From Nocardia sp. BMG111209 (GTDB taxonomy: Bacteria; Actinomycetota; Actinomycetes; Mycobacteriales; Mycobacteriaceae): DNA of 64,000 nucleotides. Below, piece after piece: positions 51,250 through 59,731 of the stretch. A program made the translations under genes and the position numbers. How positions within the stretch are numbered: the first letter of the stretch is position 1; every line of letters starts with the position of its first letter. Where the stretch lies: positions 1,481,890-1,545,889 of the forward strand of contig NZ_KB907309.1 of NCBI RefSeq assembly GCF_000381925.1, given 5' to 3'. The notes below the pieces were generated by a model, which was not told the DNA's origin, searched no databases, and worked only from the letters and a program-made list of their open reading frames with translations.

Positions 51250-51962
51250 GACGGCAGTTCGGCCAGCACCGTCTCCCCGCCGACCGTCCGCTGACCGGGT
51301 TCGACCAGCAGCGTGGTCCCGGCCGGAAAGTAGGTGTCGACCCGGGAACCGAAGCGGATCAGGCCGTAGGTGTCACCGATGGTGAGCTTGTCGCCGGTCC
51401 GGGCGTCGCACACGATGCGGCGCGCCAGCAGGCCCGCGATCTGCACCACGGTGACGAGCTGTCCGGATTCGGTCTCCAACAGCATCGTGTTGCGCTCGTT
51501 CACCGAGCTGGCCTCGGGCAGGTCGGCCGAACGGAACTGACCGCGCTGATACGCGACCTCCCGCACGATGCCCGACACCGGGGTGCGCTGGACGTGCACG
51601 TCCAGCACCGACAGGAAGATGCTCACCCGCGGCAGCGGCTGCTCGCCGAGATCCACCTCGGCGGGCGGGACCGCGGTGTCGACCAGCGCGATCTGCCCGT
51701 CGGCCGGCGCCACCACCACATTCGCCCGGTTGGGCGGGACCCGGTCCGGGTGGCGGAAGAAGGCCGCCGAGGCCGCGGCGGTCACCAGTCCGGCCCGGCG
51801 CAACCACTTCCGGCGGCCCGCGAGCGCCGCGACCGCCAGCGGACCCGCCACGAAGGGCAGGCCGGCCGGGTGCAGCGGCGGAATCGCATCCCGGACCAGA
51901 TCGGCGACATGGCCGAGTCCGGTGCGTTCGGGAGTGCCGGGCGGGGTGGGTCGGCGGGCCAC
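51246..51962 (-). CDS. psd: Phosphatidylserine decarboxylase (short, archaeal-type)
   Basis: A 238-residue proenzyme. The RFGSR motif (about residue 210) is the self-cleavage site that creates the pyruvoyl group on Ser. [13 protein letters not shown] and ERNTML are also conserved. GTG 51962 gives the MARRP start seen in mycobacteria and has AGAGGAG close upstream; GTG 51998 would add 12 residues. Converts phosphatidylserine to phosphatidylethanolamine. First gene of psd-pssA-AAA. Confidence 0.94.
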   Translation of the reverse strand: MARRPTPPGTPERTGLGHVADLVRDAIPPLHPAGLPFVAGPLAVAALAGRRKWLRRAGLVTAAASAAFFRHPDRVPPNRANVVVAPADGQIALVDTAVPPAEVDLGEQPLPRVSIFLSVLDVHVQRTPVSGIVREVAYQRGQFRSADLPEASSVNERNTMLLETESGQLVTVVQIAGLLARRIVCDARTGDKLTIGDTYGLIRFGSRVDTYFPAGTTLLVEPGQRTVGGETVLAELPS

Positions 51963-52381
51963 AGGCTCCTCTTTCGTGCTGGGGGTAATCGCGTTCACAC
52001 CTTACGGGACCGAGGTCCCCCGGGGCCCGGTTGTGTGGCCGTGCCCAAGGCCCGTTCCGCCGGTCGGAGCGGGGGAACAGGTGCGATCCGGGCGCCGCGG
52101 CACCCCGCCGGGCGCAGCGGCGACCGCGGGCGGCGCACACTGGACCTGTCGGTTGCCGGGAAGAACGTGGTGCCGGCGACCGATTTGCCGGTAATATGAG
52201 GTGGCCTCATGTCTGCGGCTTCCGCGGTGGACGGTGCAGTGCGTGTTCATCCGGTTGCGGTGTCGGCGTGATTCGTGTCGACGCGGTGTCGCAGCGCGGG
52301 TCCGACGAAGGAAACGTTCCATGCGCGGGTGCGGCCGCGAGTCGTGGCGACACCTGCCAGGGTGTACCTAGGAGACGCACG
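51963..52381. other. Intergenic region between psd and fabH-like gene
   Basis: 419 bases without a convincing gene on either strand. It holds the divergent promoters. The only clear structure is a 15-base dyad ATGAGG-TGG-CCTCAT at 52196-52210, which could be an operator or the start of a 5' leader. TAGGAGACG just before 52382 is the ribosome site of the ketosynthase. Confidence 0.6.
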
Positions 52382-53410
52382 ATGGCTGCTCGACTCGCGC
52401 ACATCACTGGTTCCGAACACACCGCACTACTCGGGCTGGGGGCGTATCGCCCCCAGCGGATCGTCACCAACGACGAGGTCGCCGGTCCGATCGACTCCAG
52501 CGACGAATGGATACGCACGCGCTCCGGCATCCACACCCGCCGGTTCGCCACCGGCTCGGAGACCGTCGTCACCATGGCCACGGAGGCGGCGCGCGGCGCG
52601 TTGCGATCCGCGCAGGTCGCGGCCGAGCAGATCGACTGTGTGGTCCTGGCCACCTCCACCTGGCCGCTGCTCACCCCGGCGGCGGCGCCGCAGGTCGCCA
52701 CCGCACTCGGCATGGGCCACCCGCCCGCCTTCGATCTGGCCGCCGGCTGTGCCGGCTTCTGTCACGGCCTGGCCGTGGCCTCCGACCTGATCAAGGGCGG
52801 CACCGCCCGGCACGTGGTGGTGATCGGCGTGGAACTGCTGTCGGCCACGGTCAATCCCGCCGATCGGGCGACCGCGTTCCTGTTCGGCGACGGCGCCGGC
52901 GCGGTGGTCGTCGGCCCGGCAAACGAGCCGGGCATCGGCCCGACCGTCTGGGGTTCCGACGGTACCCAGCACCACGCCATCCGGCAGGACAAGAACTGGG
53001 TGGAGTTCTTCGCCGAATTCGACGAGCGAGGCGCGGACGCGGTACGGCCCTGGCTCGCGATGGAGGGCACCGCGGTATTCCGTTGGGCCGCACACTCTTT
53101 GAAGCAGGTCTGCCTGGACGCGATCGGGGCCGCCGGGCTGGTCCCGGGCGACCTGGAGGCGATGATCCCGCATCAGGCCAACGGCCGGATCATCGAGATC
53201 ATGGCCCGGGAACTGGATCTGTCGCCGAGTTGCGCGCTCGCCCACGACATCGAGGATTCGGGCAACACCTCCGCCGCCTCGATCCCGCTGGCGATGGAGG
53301 CGCTGCTGCGCAAGGGCGACGCCAAGCCGGGCGCCGACGCGCTGTTGGTCGCGTTCGGCGCCGGACTGTCCTGGGCCGCGCAGGTGGTGAAGCTGCCGAA
53401 CTGGCAGTGA
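52382..53410 (+). CDS. 3-oxoacyl-ACP synthase III (FabH-type)
   Basis: A 342-residue condensing enzyme. The Cys-His-Asn triad is in AAGCAGFCHG, PHQANGRI and DSGNTSAASIPLA. SDEWIRTRSGI and FGDGAGAVVV are typical. Usually starts fatty-acid synthesis by joining acyl-CoA and malonyl-ACP; mycolata also use such enzymes for secondary metabolites. It stands alone and is not in a fatty-acid gene cluster, so its primer is unknown. ATG 52382 has a TAGGAGACG site. Confidence 0.92.
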   Translation: MAARLAHITGSEHTALLGLGAYRPQRIVTNDEVAGPIDSSDEWIRTRSGIHTRRFATGSETVVTMATEAARGALRSAQVAAEQIDCVVLATSTWPLLTPAAAPQVATALGMGHPPAFDLAAGCAGFCHGLAVASDLIKGGTARHVVVIGVELLSATVNPADRATAFLFGDGAGAVVVGPANEPGIGPTVWGSDGTQHHAIRQDKNWVEFFAEFDERGADAVRPWLAMEGTAVFRWAAHSLKQVCLDAIGAAGLVPGDLEAMIPHQANGRIIEIMARELDLSPSCALAHDIEDSGNTSAASIPLAMEALLRKGDAKPGADALLVAFGAGLSWAAQVVKLPNWQ

Positions 53411-53441
53411 CCCACCGGAAAGTGTTGCGGCCGTGTGGATC

Positions 53442-53894
53442 TCAGCTCTCCACGACGGCCTTGATCCGTTCCAGCGTCTCGTTCATGCCGCGCACCAGAT
53501 CGGCCTCGAACTTCTGCTCACCGCCGAGGAAGGAATTGATCAGCACCCGGACCGGCCGGCGTACGCCGTTGGGGACGTCGCGGCGTTCGATCAGCCGGGT
53601 GCCGGTCTCGATCGGCTCGATCGTGTAGCTCCAGACCACGCCGTTCTCGTTCATCCGGAAGGCGAACGTGTGGTTGGGCACGTATCGGACGATGCGAGAG
53701 GTGGTGGGGTAGATGTATTTGCCCTCGACTCGATTCAGATTGATCGTCCAGGTCCCGGCTCCGGGCGTGCCGAGTGGGATCATGCGTTTGGTGGTCGGAC
53801 TGAACTCCGGCATCCGCTTCGGATCCGAGATGACTCGCCAGACCTGTTCCGGGGGCGCGGAAATGTCGACGGTGGCTTCGAGAATGTTCGGCAA
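53442..53894 (-). CDS. SRPBCC/polyketide-cyclase-like lipid-binding protein
   Basis: A 150-residue START-like fold: N-terminal strand with VDISAPPEQVWRVISDPKRMPEFSP (in part), a central beta sheet, and a long C-terminal helix (EADLVRGMNETLERIKAVV). It likely binds a hydrophobic ligand. TTG 53894 is chosen since GGAG lies 6 bases upstream; GTG 53930 is an alternative. Convergent with the FabH-type gene at 31 bases, perhaps a functional neighbour. Confidence 0.85.
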   Translation of the reverse strand: MPNILEATVDISAPPEQVWRVISDPKRMPEFSPTTKRMIPLGTPGAGTWTINLNRVEGKYIYPTTSRIVRYVPNHTFAFRMNENGVVWSYTIEPIETGTRLIERRDVPNGVRRPVRVLINSFLGGEQKFEADLVRGMNETLERIKAVVES

Positions 53895-54118
53895 CGCTGA
53901 CTCCGAGAGGTGTGACGTCAAGTACCACACAGCTTACCGGCGGGTCGTCGCCGCGGAAGGGCCCGGCAGGTGTCACCTCGTTGAAAATCAACTGCATCAC
54001 AGTCTGCGTCCGGAGGTACCCGAGCACGTAATGCGCGACGGACAATTATCCATAGACAAGCCGCAGGCAAACGAAGCATCCGACCCGAGCTATTCATTCA
54101 GACGTGAGGTGATCGGCC

Positions 54119-54301
54119 GTGAAGCTGCGCTTTCTCCTCAACCGCCGGCAGGCGGAATCCCTACCGCTCCTACCGCTCTCCGAAGATGCCCGCCGGCGTC
54201 CGGGTCAGTGGACGCGGCAGGCGCGCGCAGAACGGGAGGAACGACTGGAACGTCTGCTGACGCCCACCGAACGTGACCTCGTCGAACACCACGACCTGTG
54301 A
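54119..54301 (+). CDS. Small basic protein (60 residues), unknown
   Basis: Starts GTG 54119, with a GAGGTGATC upstream. The product begins MKLRFLLNRRQAESLPLLPL and is rich in Arg, Glu and Leu, with a likely amphipathic helix (RQAREREERLERLL type). No signal peptide. It precedes the redox signalling genes by 90 bases and could be a member of that group. It may also be a chance frame. Confidence 0.45.
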   Translation: MKLRFLLNRRQAESLPLLPLSEDARRRPGQWTRQARAEREERLERLLTPTERDLVEHHDL

Positions 54302-54318
54302 ACCCCTTCGATCCCGTC

Positions 54319-54376
54319 CCGGCGCCGGTGGAAAATCCACTGGTAGAGAACTCGGCTCGTCACCGGCGCCGGTGAC
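54319..54376. promoter_or_regulatory. Dyad-rich promoter region of the redox signalling cassette
   Basis: Three dyads lie in 58 bases: CCGGCGCCGG at 54319-54328, GTGGA-AAA-TCCAC at 54328-54340, and a perfect 18-base palindrome GTCACCGGCGCCGGTGAC at 54359-54376. CCGGCGCCGGTG occurs in both outer dyads, 44 bases apart. An ATACTT (-10-like) at 54381 and the GTG start at 54392 with no ribosome site suggest a leaderless transcript. Confidence 0.55.
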
Positions 54377-54391
54377 CTCCATACTTTTGAC

Positions 54392-56065
54392 GTGACTTCA
54401 CCAGCAGCGGCCAGACCCGCGATCCTGAGCGTCGACGACGATCCCGGCGTCTCCCGCGCTGTCGTGCGGGACCTGCGCCGCCGCTACGGCGAGGAGTATC
54501 GGATCATCCGCGCGGAGTCCGGAGCCTCGGCACTCGAGGCGCTGCGCGAGATGAAACTGCGTGGTCAGCCGGTGGCCGTTCTGATCGCCGATTTCCGGAT
54601 GCCGGGAATGGACGGCATCGAATTCCTCGAACAGGCGATGGATCTGCATCCCTACGCCCGGCGGGTACTGCTCACCGCCTACGCCGACACCAGCGCGGCG
54701 ATCGATGCGATCAATGTGGTCGATCTGGACCACTATCTGCTCAAGCCGTGGGATCCGCCGGAGGAGAAGCTCTATCCGGTGATCGACGCGCTGCTCGATT
54801 CGTGGCGCAGCGACGAACGCCGCCCGGTGCACGAGACCAAGGTGATCGGCCATCGCTGGTCCGCGCGTTGCTCGGAGGTCCGGGAGTTCTTGGCGCGCAA
54901 CCAATTACCGTATCGCTGGTATCTGGCCGACGAGCCCGAGGGCGAACGTCTGCTGGAGGCCGCCGGCGCCGGTCCCGACCAGTGCCCGGTGGTGATCGAT
55001 GCCACCGGCCGCGCGCTGATCACACCCAGCGACAGCGAACTGGCCGTCGGCGTCGGCCTGAACACCGATCCGGTCGGTGAGTTCTACGACCTGATCGTGG
55101 TCGGCGGCGGACCGGCCGGACTCGGCGCCGCGGTCTACGGCGCGTCGGAGGGTCTGCGGACCGTCCTGGTCGAGCGCACGGCCACCGGTGGTCAGGCCGG
55201 GCAGAGCTCCCGCATCGAGAACTACCTGGGCTTCCCCGACGGCGTGTCCGGCGCACAGCTGGCCGACCGGGCGCGGCGGCAGGCGGTGAAATTCGGCGCC
55301 GAGCTGATCACCGCGCGCGAGGTGACCGCGCTGGAGGCCTGCGGTTCGGCGCGCGTGGTGCACTTCGGCGACGGCAGTTCCATCGCCGCGCATTCGGTGC
55401 TCATCGCCACCGGGGTCAACTACCGGCACCATCCGGCGCGCGGGGTGGACGATTTCACCGGCCGGGGCGTGTACTACGGGTCGGCCATGACCGAGGCCGC
55501 GGACTGTGCCGACCGTGACGTCTACATCGTCGGCGGCGCGAACTCCGCCGGTCAGGCGGCGGTGTTCCTGTCCCGCAACGCGCGTGCGGTGCACATCCTG
55601 GTGCGCGCCGCCTCGCTGGAGCAGTCCATGTCGCACTACCTGATCCAGCAGATCGAGCAGATCCCGAACATCGTGGTGCACCCCTGCACCGAGGTGGTGT
55701 CCGCCGACGGCCACGACCACCTGGAGCGGATCGTGCTGCGCAACAACGCCACGGGCAGCGAGGAGAAGGTGGACGCGGAACGGCTGTTCCTGTTCATCGG
55801 CGCGGCCCCCGAAACCGACTGGCTGGACGGTTTGGTCATTCGGGACGAGTATGGATACGTGCTGGCGGGTCCGGATCTGATGGTCGACGGCGCGCGGCCG
55901 CCCGGCTGGGAGCTGCCGCGACCGCCGGGCCACCTGGAGACCAACGTCCCGGGTGTGTTCGTCGCCGGTGATGTGCGCTCCGAGTCGGCGAAGCGGGTGG
56001 CGTCCGCGGTCGGCGAGGGCGCCATGGCGGTGATGCTCGTCCACCGGTATCTGGCGAAGCAGTAG
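54392..56065 (+). CDS. Response regulator fused to thioredoxin-reductase-like flavoprotein
   Basis: A 557-residue protein with three parts. Residues 8-135 are a receiver domain with acidic Asp15-17, phospho-acceptor Asp67 (LIADFRMPGMDG), Thr95 and Lys118. Residues 148-222 look like a glutaredoxin-type fold with one Cys (Cys160 in WSARCSEV) where a CXXC would be. Residues 230-557 form a pyridine-nucleotide disulfide-reductase fold: FAD motif VVGGGPAGLGAA, NAD(P) motif VGGANSAGQAA and the C-terminal FVAGDVR. The TrxR redox CXXC position reads YGSAM, so the usual dithiol is gone. It probably uses NAD(P)H without a thioredoxin partner, or senses redox state. The partner kinase follows after 19 bases. 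Confidence 0.93.
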   Translation: MTSPAAARPAILSVDDDPGVSRAVVRDLRRRYGEEYRIIRAESGASALEALREMKLRGQPVAVLIADFRMPGMDGIEFLEQAMDLHPYARRVLLTAYADTSAAIDAINVVDLDHYLLKPWDPPEEKLYPVIDALLDSWRSDERRPVHETKVIGHRWSARCSEVREFLARNQLPYRWYLADEPEGERLLEAAGAGPDQCPVVIDATGRALITPSDSELAVGVGLNTDPVGEFYDLIVVGGGPAGLGAAVYGASEGLRTVLVERTATGGQAGQSSRIENYLGFPDGVSGAQLADRARRQAVKFGAELITAREVTALEACGSARVVHFGDGSSIAAHSVLIATGVNYRHHPARGVDDFTGRGVYYGSAMTEAADCADRDVYIVGGANSAGQAAVFLSRNARAVHILVRAASLEQSMSHYLIQQIEQIPNIVVHPCTEVVSADGHDHLERIVLRNNATGSEEKVDAERLFLFIGAAPETDWLDGLVIRDEYGYVLAGPDLMVDGARPPGWELPRPPGHLETNVPGVFVAGDVRSESAKRVASAVGEGAMAVMLVHRYLAKQ

Positions 56066-56084
56066 CAGGTAGGAGGAAACGGAC

Positions 56085-57548
56085 ATGGGCACGCGTGTGG
56101 TGTGCGACCCCGACGAACTGCGGTCGCTGTTCCTGTTCGAGAAGCTCGGCCCCGACCAGCTGGCCTGGCTGTGCCGCGACGGCCGCATGGAGGAGTTCGA
56201 ACCGGGCCTGGTCTTCCGGGAGGGCGATCCGGCGGAGAACTTCTACGTGCTGATGTCCGGCGAGGTCGTGCTCACCCGGCTGTCCGCCGGGGAGGAGATC
56301 GAACTGGTCCGCACCGGCCACCGCGGCTCCTACGCGGGCGCCTGGACCGCCTACCTGGGCGATCGGGCCGAGACGACCTATACCGGCTCGTTCTACGTCA
56401 CCGAACCGTCCACGTTCTTCGTCGTCGACGCGTCCACCTTCTCGGAGATGATGCACGAGTGGTTCCCGATGGCGGTGCACCTGCTCGAGGGCCTGTTCTT
56501 CGGTAACCGCAATTCCAACGAGATCATCGGCCAGCGGGAGCGGCTGCTCGCGCTGGGCCAGCTGTCCGCCGGGCTGACACACGAACTGAACAATCCGGCC
56601 GCCGCCGCGGTCCGGGCCACCGGTTCGCTGCGCGAGCGGGTCGCCGGGATGCGCAGCAAGCTGAAAATGATGGCGCGCGGCAAGTTCGACTCGAACACCC
56701 TGGAGGCGCTGGTCCAGCTCCAGGAGGAGGCGGCCGCGCAGGTCGGCAAGGCCCCCGTGCTGACCCCGCTGGAGGCCGCCGACCGGGAGGACGAGCTCGG
56801 CGGCTGGCTCGAGGACCACGATATCGGCGGCGGCTGGGATATCGCCCCCAACTTCGTCCAGGCCGGATTCGACATCGACTGGCTGGAGAAGGTGGCCGGC
56901 ACCCTGGAGGGCTGTGAGAGCGGCACCGTGGAGGGCGCGATCCGCTGGCTGAACTACACGGTCGAGACCGAGTTGCTGATGAACGAGATCACCGACTCGA
57001 CCACCCGCATCTCCTCGCTGGTGAACGCGGCCAAACAGTATTCGCAGATGGATCGGGCCCCGTTCCAGGTGGTCGACATCCACGACCTGCTCGACAGCAC
57101 GCTGGTGATGCTGGCCCGCAAGATCGGCGACGGCATCGAGGTGGTCAAGGAATACGACCGCACGCTGCCGCCGGTGCCCTGCTACGCGGCGGAGCTGAAC
57201 CAGGTGTGGACCAACCTGATCGACAACGCGGTGGCCGCGATGTCCGGCCGGGGCACACTCACCGTCCGCACATATCGCGAGAACGACTGCGCGGCAGTGG
57301 AAATCTGCGACACTGGTGCCGGCGTCCCACCGGAGCTGCGGCATCGCATCTTCGAACCGTTCTTCACCACGAAACCGGTAGGCGAGGGAACCGGTCTCGG
57401 CCTGGACATTTCGTTCCGGATCGTGGCCAAGAAGCACGGTGGCGACATTCGGGTGGAATCGGTCCCCGGCGATACCCGGTTCGTTGTCCGCCTGCCTTTG
57501 GAGCAGGCGGAACCCGAACCGGCACAGCCGATTACCGGAAGTGAGTGA
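56085..57548 (+). CDS. Soluble histidine kinase with N-terminal cyclic-nucleotide-binding-like domain
   Basis: A 487-residue protein with no membrane segment. Residues 10-135 are a Crp-like beta-barrel (FREGDPAENFYVLMSGEVVL), but the phosphate-binding GE-x-A pattern is altered (AGAWTAYLGDRAETT), so cAMP binding is uncertain. Residues 150-320 are helical, with His166 in LSAGLTHELNNP, the phospho-acceptor. The ATPase domain is 365-475: N box NQVWTNLIDNA, G1 DTGAG, F box FEPFFTT and G2 GTGLGLD. AGGAGG lies ahead of ATG 56085. It likely phosphorylates Asp67 of the preceding protein. Confidence 0.93.
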   Translation: MGTRVVCDPDELRSLFLFEKLGPDQLAWLCRDGRMEEFEPGLVFREGDPAENFYVLMSGEVVLTRLSAGEEIELVRTGHRGSYAGAWTAYLGDRAETTYTGSFYVTEPSTFFVVDASTFSEMMHEWFPMAVHLLEGLFFGNRNSNEIIGQRERLLALGQLSAGLTHELNNPAAAAVRATGSLRERVAGMRSKLKMMARGKFDSNTLEALVQLQEEAAAQVGKAPVLTPLEAADREDELGGWLEDHDIGGGWDIAPNFVQAGFDIDWLEKVAGTLEGCESGTVEGAIRWLNYTVETELLMNEITDSTTRISSLVNAAKQYSQMDRAPFQVVDIHDLLDSTLVMLARKIGDGIEVVKEYDRTLPPVPCYAAELNQVWTNLIDNAVAAMSGRGTLTVRTYRENDCAAVEICDTGAGVPPELRHRIFEPFFTTKPVGEGTGLGLDISFRIVAKKHGGDIRVESVPGDTRFVVRLPLEQAEPEPAQPITGSE

Positions 57549-57549
57549 T

Positions 57550-57900
57550 ATGGCGAACATCGAGGGCATCGACCCGGCGGTCCCGCCCAGCGGCACCGGC
57601 TGTGTGGAATGTGAACAGGCCCAGGGCTGGTGGGTGCATCTGCGCCGATGTGCCCAGTGCGGCCACATCGGTTGCTGTGATACCTCCCCGGCCCAGCACG
57701 CCACGAAACACTTCGCGGAGACCGGCCATCGGTTCGTCCGCAGCTTCGAGCCGGGCGAGCAGTGGTTCTGGGACTACGGGTCCAACGAGATGTTCGACGA
57801 GGGCCCGAAACTGGTTCCGCCGCAACATCATCCGCGTGAGCAGACGGTCCCCGGCCCGCGCGAGCGGGTGCCGGCGGACTGGCGCGAACACGTGCACTGA
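57550..57900 (+). CDS. UBP-type zinc finger protein
   Basis: A 116-residue protein that starts 1 base after the kinase stop. Cys18, Cys21, Cys34, Cys37, Cys42, Cys43, His50, His54 and His60 fit the ZnF-UBP pattern (CVEC ... CAQCGHIGCC ... QHATKHFAETGH). FVRSFEPGEQWFWDYG follows, with aromatic residues where eukaryotic members bind a free Gly-Gly tail. The role in bacteria is not known to me; the tight coupling to the kinase implies a shared pathway. Confidence 0.9.
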   Translation: MANIEGIDPAVPPSGTGCVECEQAQGWWVHLRRCAQCGHIGCCDTSPAQHATKHFAETGHRFVRSFEPGEQWFWDYGSNEMFDEGPKLVPPQHHPREQTVPGPRERVPADWREHVH

Positions 57901-57998
57901 GGCCCAGGTCGCGTCACCTCGCCGCGCCGTGCCGGGTACGCTGCCAGCGCGCCGGGCACTCTCGGTGTATGTCGACCGTAGCGGGGAATGAATCGGTG

Positions 57999-58451
57999 AT
58001 GAGAAGAATCGCGATACTCGCCGTCGTGGCGGGCACGGTGACGCTCGCCGCGTGTGGCGGGAACGACTCGCCCACCGACGCCAGCGGATTGCGCCAGAAG
58101 GCGTCCACCGCCGGCGCCGCCGTCACCCCGGCGCCGGGTAGCCCCGCACCCGTCGCGTCCGCGACCCCCGTCCCCGAAACCCCTGCCGCCGCCGGTACTT
58201 CCGCTGCCGCGAGCACCACGCCGGTCGCCGGCGGGACGCTCGGCCCGGCCTCGCGCACGCCCTGCAGCCAGTTCAAGGCCCTGGACGTCGACGCGGAGAA
58301 GACGCTGATGAATCAGGTGCTGGCGGAGAATCCGGGATCGAAGTTCGAGGGCAGCCCGAACGTCGCGCTGGGTACCGCGAAGCTGGTGTGCCTGTCGGCC
58401 AGCCGCGCCGACACTCCCGTCGCCGTCGCGATCGGTATCGCCGCCGGATAG
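57999..58451 (+). CDS. Lipoprotein with Ala/Pro/Thr linker
   Basis: A 150-residue protein. Signal MRRIAILAVVAGTVTLAAC with lipobox Cys19, then a 65-residue low-complexity linker. A small C-terminal domain with two Cys (PCSQFKALD ... KLVCLSASR) could form a disulfide and loosely recalls HdeA-type helical folds. GTG 57996 just before is an alternative start. Exported; function unknown. Confidence 0.8.
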   Translation: MRRIAILAVVAGTVTLAACGGNDSPTDASGLRQKASTAGAAVTPAPGSPAPVASATPVPETPAAAGTSAAASTTPVAGGTLGPASRTPCSQFKALDVDAEKTLMNQVLAENPGSKFEGSPNVALGTAKLVCLSASRADTPVAVAIGIAAG

Positions 58452-58591
58452 TTTCGCGGCGGAACCCGACCCGTTAAGTGATCGATGGGCCGGCGATAAG
58501 GATCGCGAGGGACCGTGAGGGCAGCGGTGGCGCGCTCCGCGCACACCGAACGCTGTCGAACGCGCGGCGCTGCCGTGCCTGGGAGAGTCCC

Positions 58592-58762
58592 GTGAAGAAG
58601 TTGGTGGTGGCCGTCCTGGCCTGCGGCGTCCTGACCCTGTGCGCCGCCTGCGGTCCGGCGGCGAACCGCGATGTGCACACACATCCCCACCCGACACCGA
58701 CCTCCGGCGCCCCGGGCCTGCGCGGGCACCTCCCGCACTTCACGGTCCGCCCGCCGCACTGA
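58592..58762 (+). CDS. Small His/Pro-rich lipoprotein (56 residues)
   Basis: Starts GTG 58592 with GGGAGA 6 bases upstream. Signal MKKLVVAVLACGVLTLCAAC, lipid Cys20. The mature part is only 37 residues and contains HTHPHPTP, HLPHF and a final PPH, a possible metal-binding tail. No membrane helix besides the signal. Function unknown. Confidence 0.65.
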   Translation: MKKLVVAVLACGVLTLCAACGPAANRDVHTHPHPTPTSGAPGLRGHLPHFTVRPPH

Positions 58763-58805
58763 ACCGGACCCCATCGGCCGACCCGGAATCCGCACCCGCA
58801 CAATC

Positions 58806-58851
58806 GTCAACCAAGTGTTGACGAAGCCGCGATGGTCAACCTATCGTTGAC
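58806..58851. promoter_or_regulatory. Twin operators GTCAAC-N5-GTTGAC before clpC2
   Basis: Two perfect dyads, 58806-58822 (spacer CAAGT) and 58835-58851 (spacer CTATC), 29 bases apart. The second ends 2 bases before the clpC2 ATG. Such sites fit autorepression by the helix-turn-helix of ClpC2 itself. Confidence 0.8.
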
Positions 58852-58853
58852 GA

Positions 58854-59603
58854 ATGGCAGACAATCTCCGCCTCGACGATCTGATCGAGGGAATCAAGCG
58901 GGCCCGGCCGGACAACGCACTGGAACAACTGTCGGACGCCGTCGTGGTCGCGGGCCATCTGGACGAGGTCGCCGATCATCTGATCGGTCACTTCGTCGAT
59001 CAGGCCCGGCGCTCGGGTGCGTCCTGGACCGAGATCGGTACCAGCATGGGTGTGAGCAAACAGGCCGCCCAGAAACGCTTCGTACCCAAGGAATCGAGTA
59101 ATCCGGCGGCGCTGGATCCGAATGCCGGCTTCGCGCGATTCACCACACGAGCCCGGCACGTCGTGGTGGCCTCCATGGAGGAGGCGCGGACCGCCGGCAA
59201 TGCCGAGATCGCGCCGGAACATCTCGTACTCGGACTGCTCAGTGAGCCCGACTCGCTGGCGGCGGCGGTCATCGTCGGCAAGGGCATCGGACTGGACGCG
59301 GTCCGCCGGGTCGCCACCGCGGCGCTACCGCCGGCGGCCGGTGAGGTACCCGCCCTCGTCCCCTACAACGGCCCGGCGCGCAAGGCCCTGGAACTGACCT
59401 TCCGCGAGGCACTTCGCTTGGGGCACAACTATATCGGCACCGAACACCTGCTGCTGGCACTGCTCGAACTGGAGGACGGTACCGGCGTGCTCTCCGGCCT
59501 CGGCCTGAACAAACCCGATATCGAACGCGATCTGGCCGCACTGCTCGCGACGATACCCACCGGCCCCGCACAGTCTCCGAACCCGCCGGAACCCTCCGCC
59601 TGA
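58854..59603 (+). CDS. clpC2: ClpC2-like protein: helix-turn-helix plus Clp N-terminal domain
   Basis: A 249-residue protein without ATPase domains. Residues 58-77 (SWTEIGTSMGVSKQAAQKRF) form a helix-turn-helix. Residues 90-240 are a double Clp_N repeat (RARHVVVASMEEARTAGNAE, HNYIGTEHLLLALLE). It matches mycobacterial ClpC2, which represses its own gene and binds ClpC1-targeting cyclic peptides such as cyclomarin, so it acts as a decoy that protects ClpC1. The twin palindromes touching the start codon support the same control here. The transcript is probably nearly leaderless. Confidence 0.92.
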   Translation: MADNLRLDDLIEGIKRARPDNALEQLSDAVVVAGHLDEVADHLIGHFVDQARRSGASWTEIGTSMGVSKQAAQKRFVPKESSNPAALDPNAGFARFTTRARHVVVASMEEARTAGNAEIAPEHLVLGLLSEPDSLAAAVIVGKGIGLDAVRRVATAALPPAAGEVPALVPYNGPARKALELTFREALRLGHNYIGTEHLLLALLELEDGTGVLSGLGLNKPDIERDLAALLATIPTGPAQSPNPPEPSA

Positions 59604-59731
59604 AGCAGGTGGGATCGTTCGAACCGAACGGTCCGGCGGCGGCGGTGCCGGTCCGTGCCTCGGCGGTAGTGCGGCCCTGTGCATGACGGTGGGGCGGCCC
59701 TGTACCGCGGCGGCGGTACTGTCTGCGCCAC

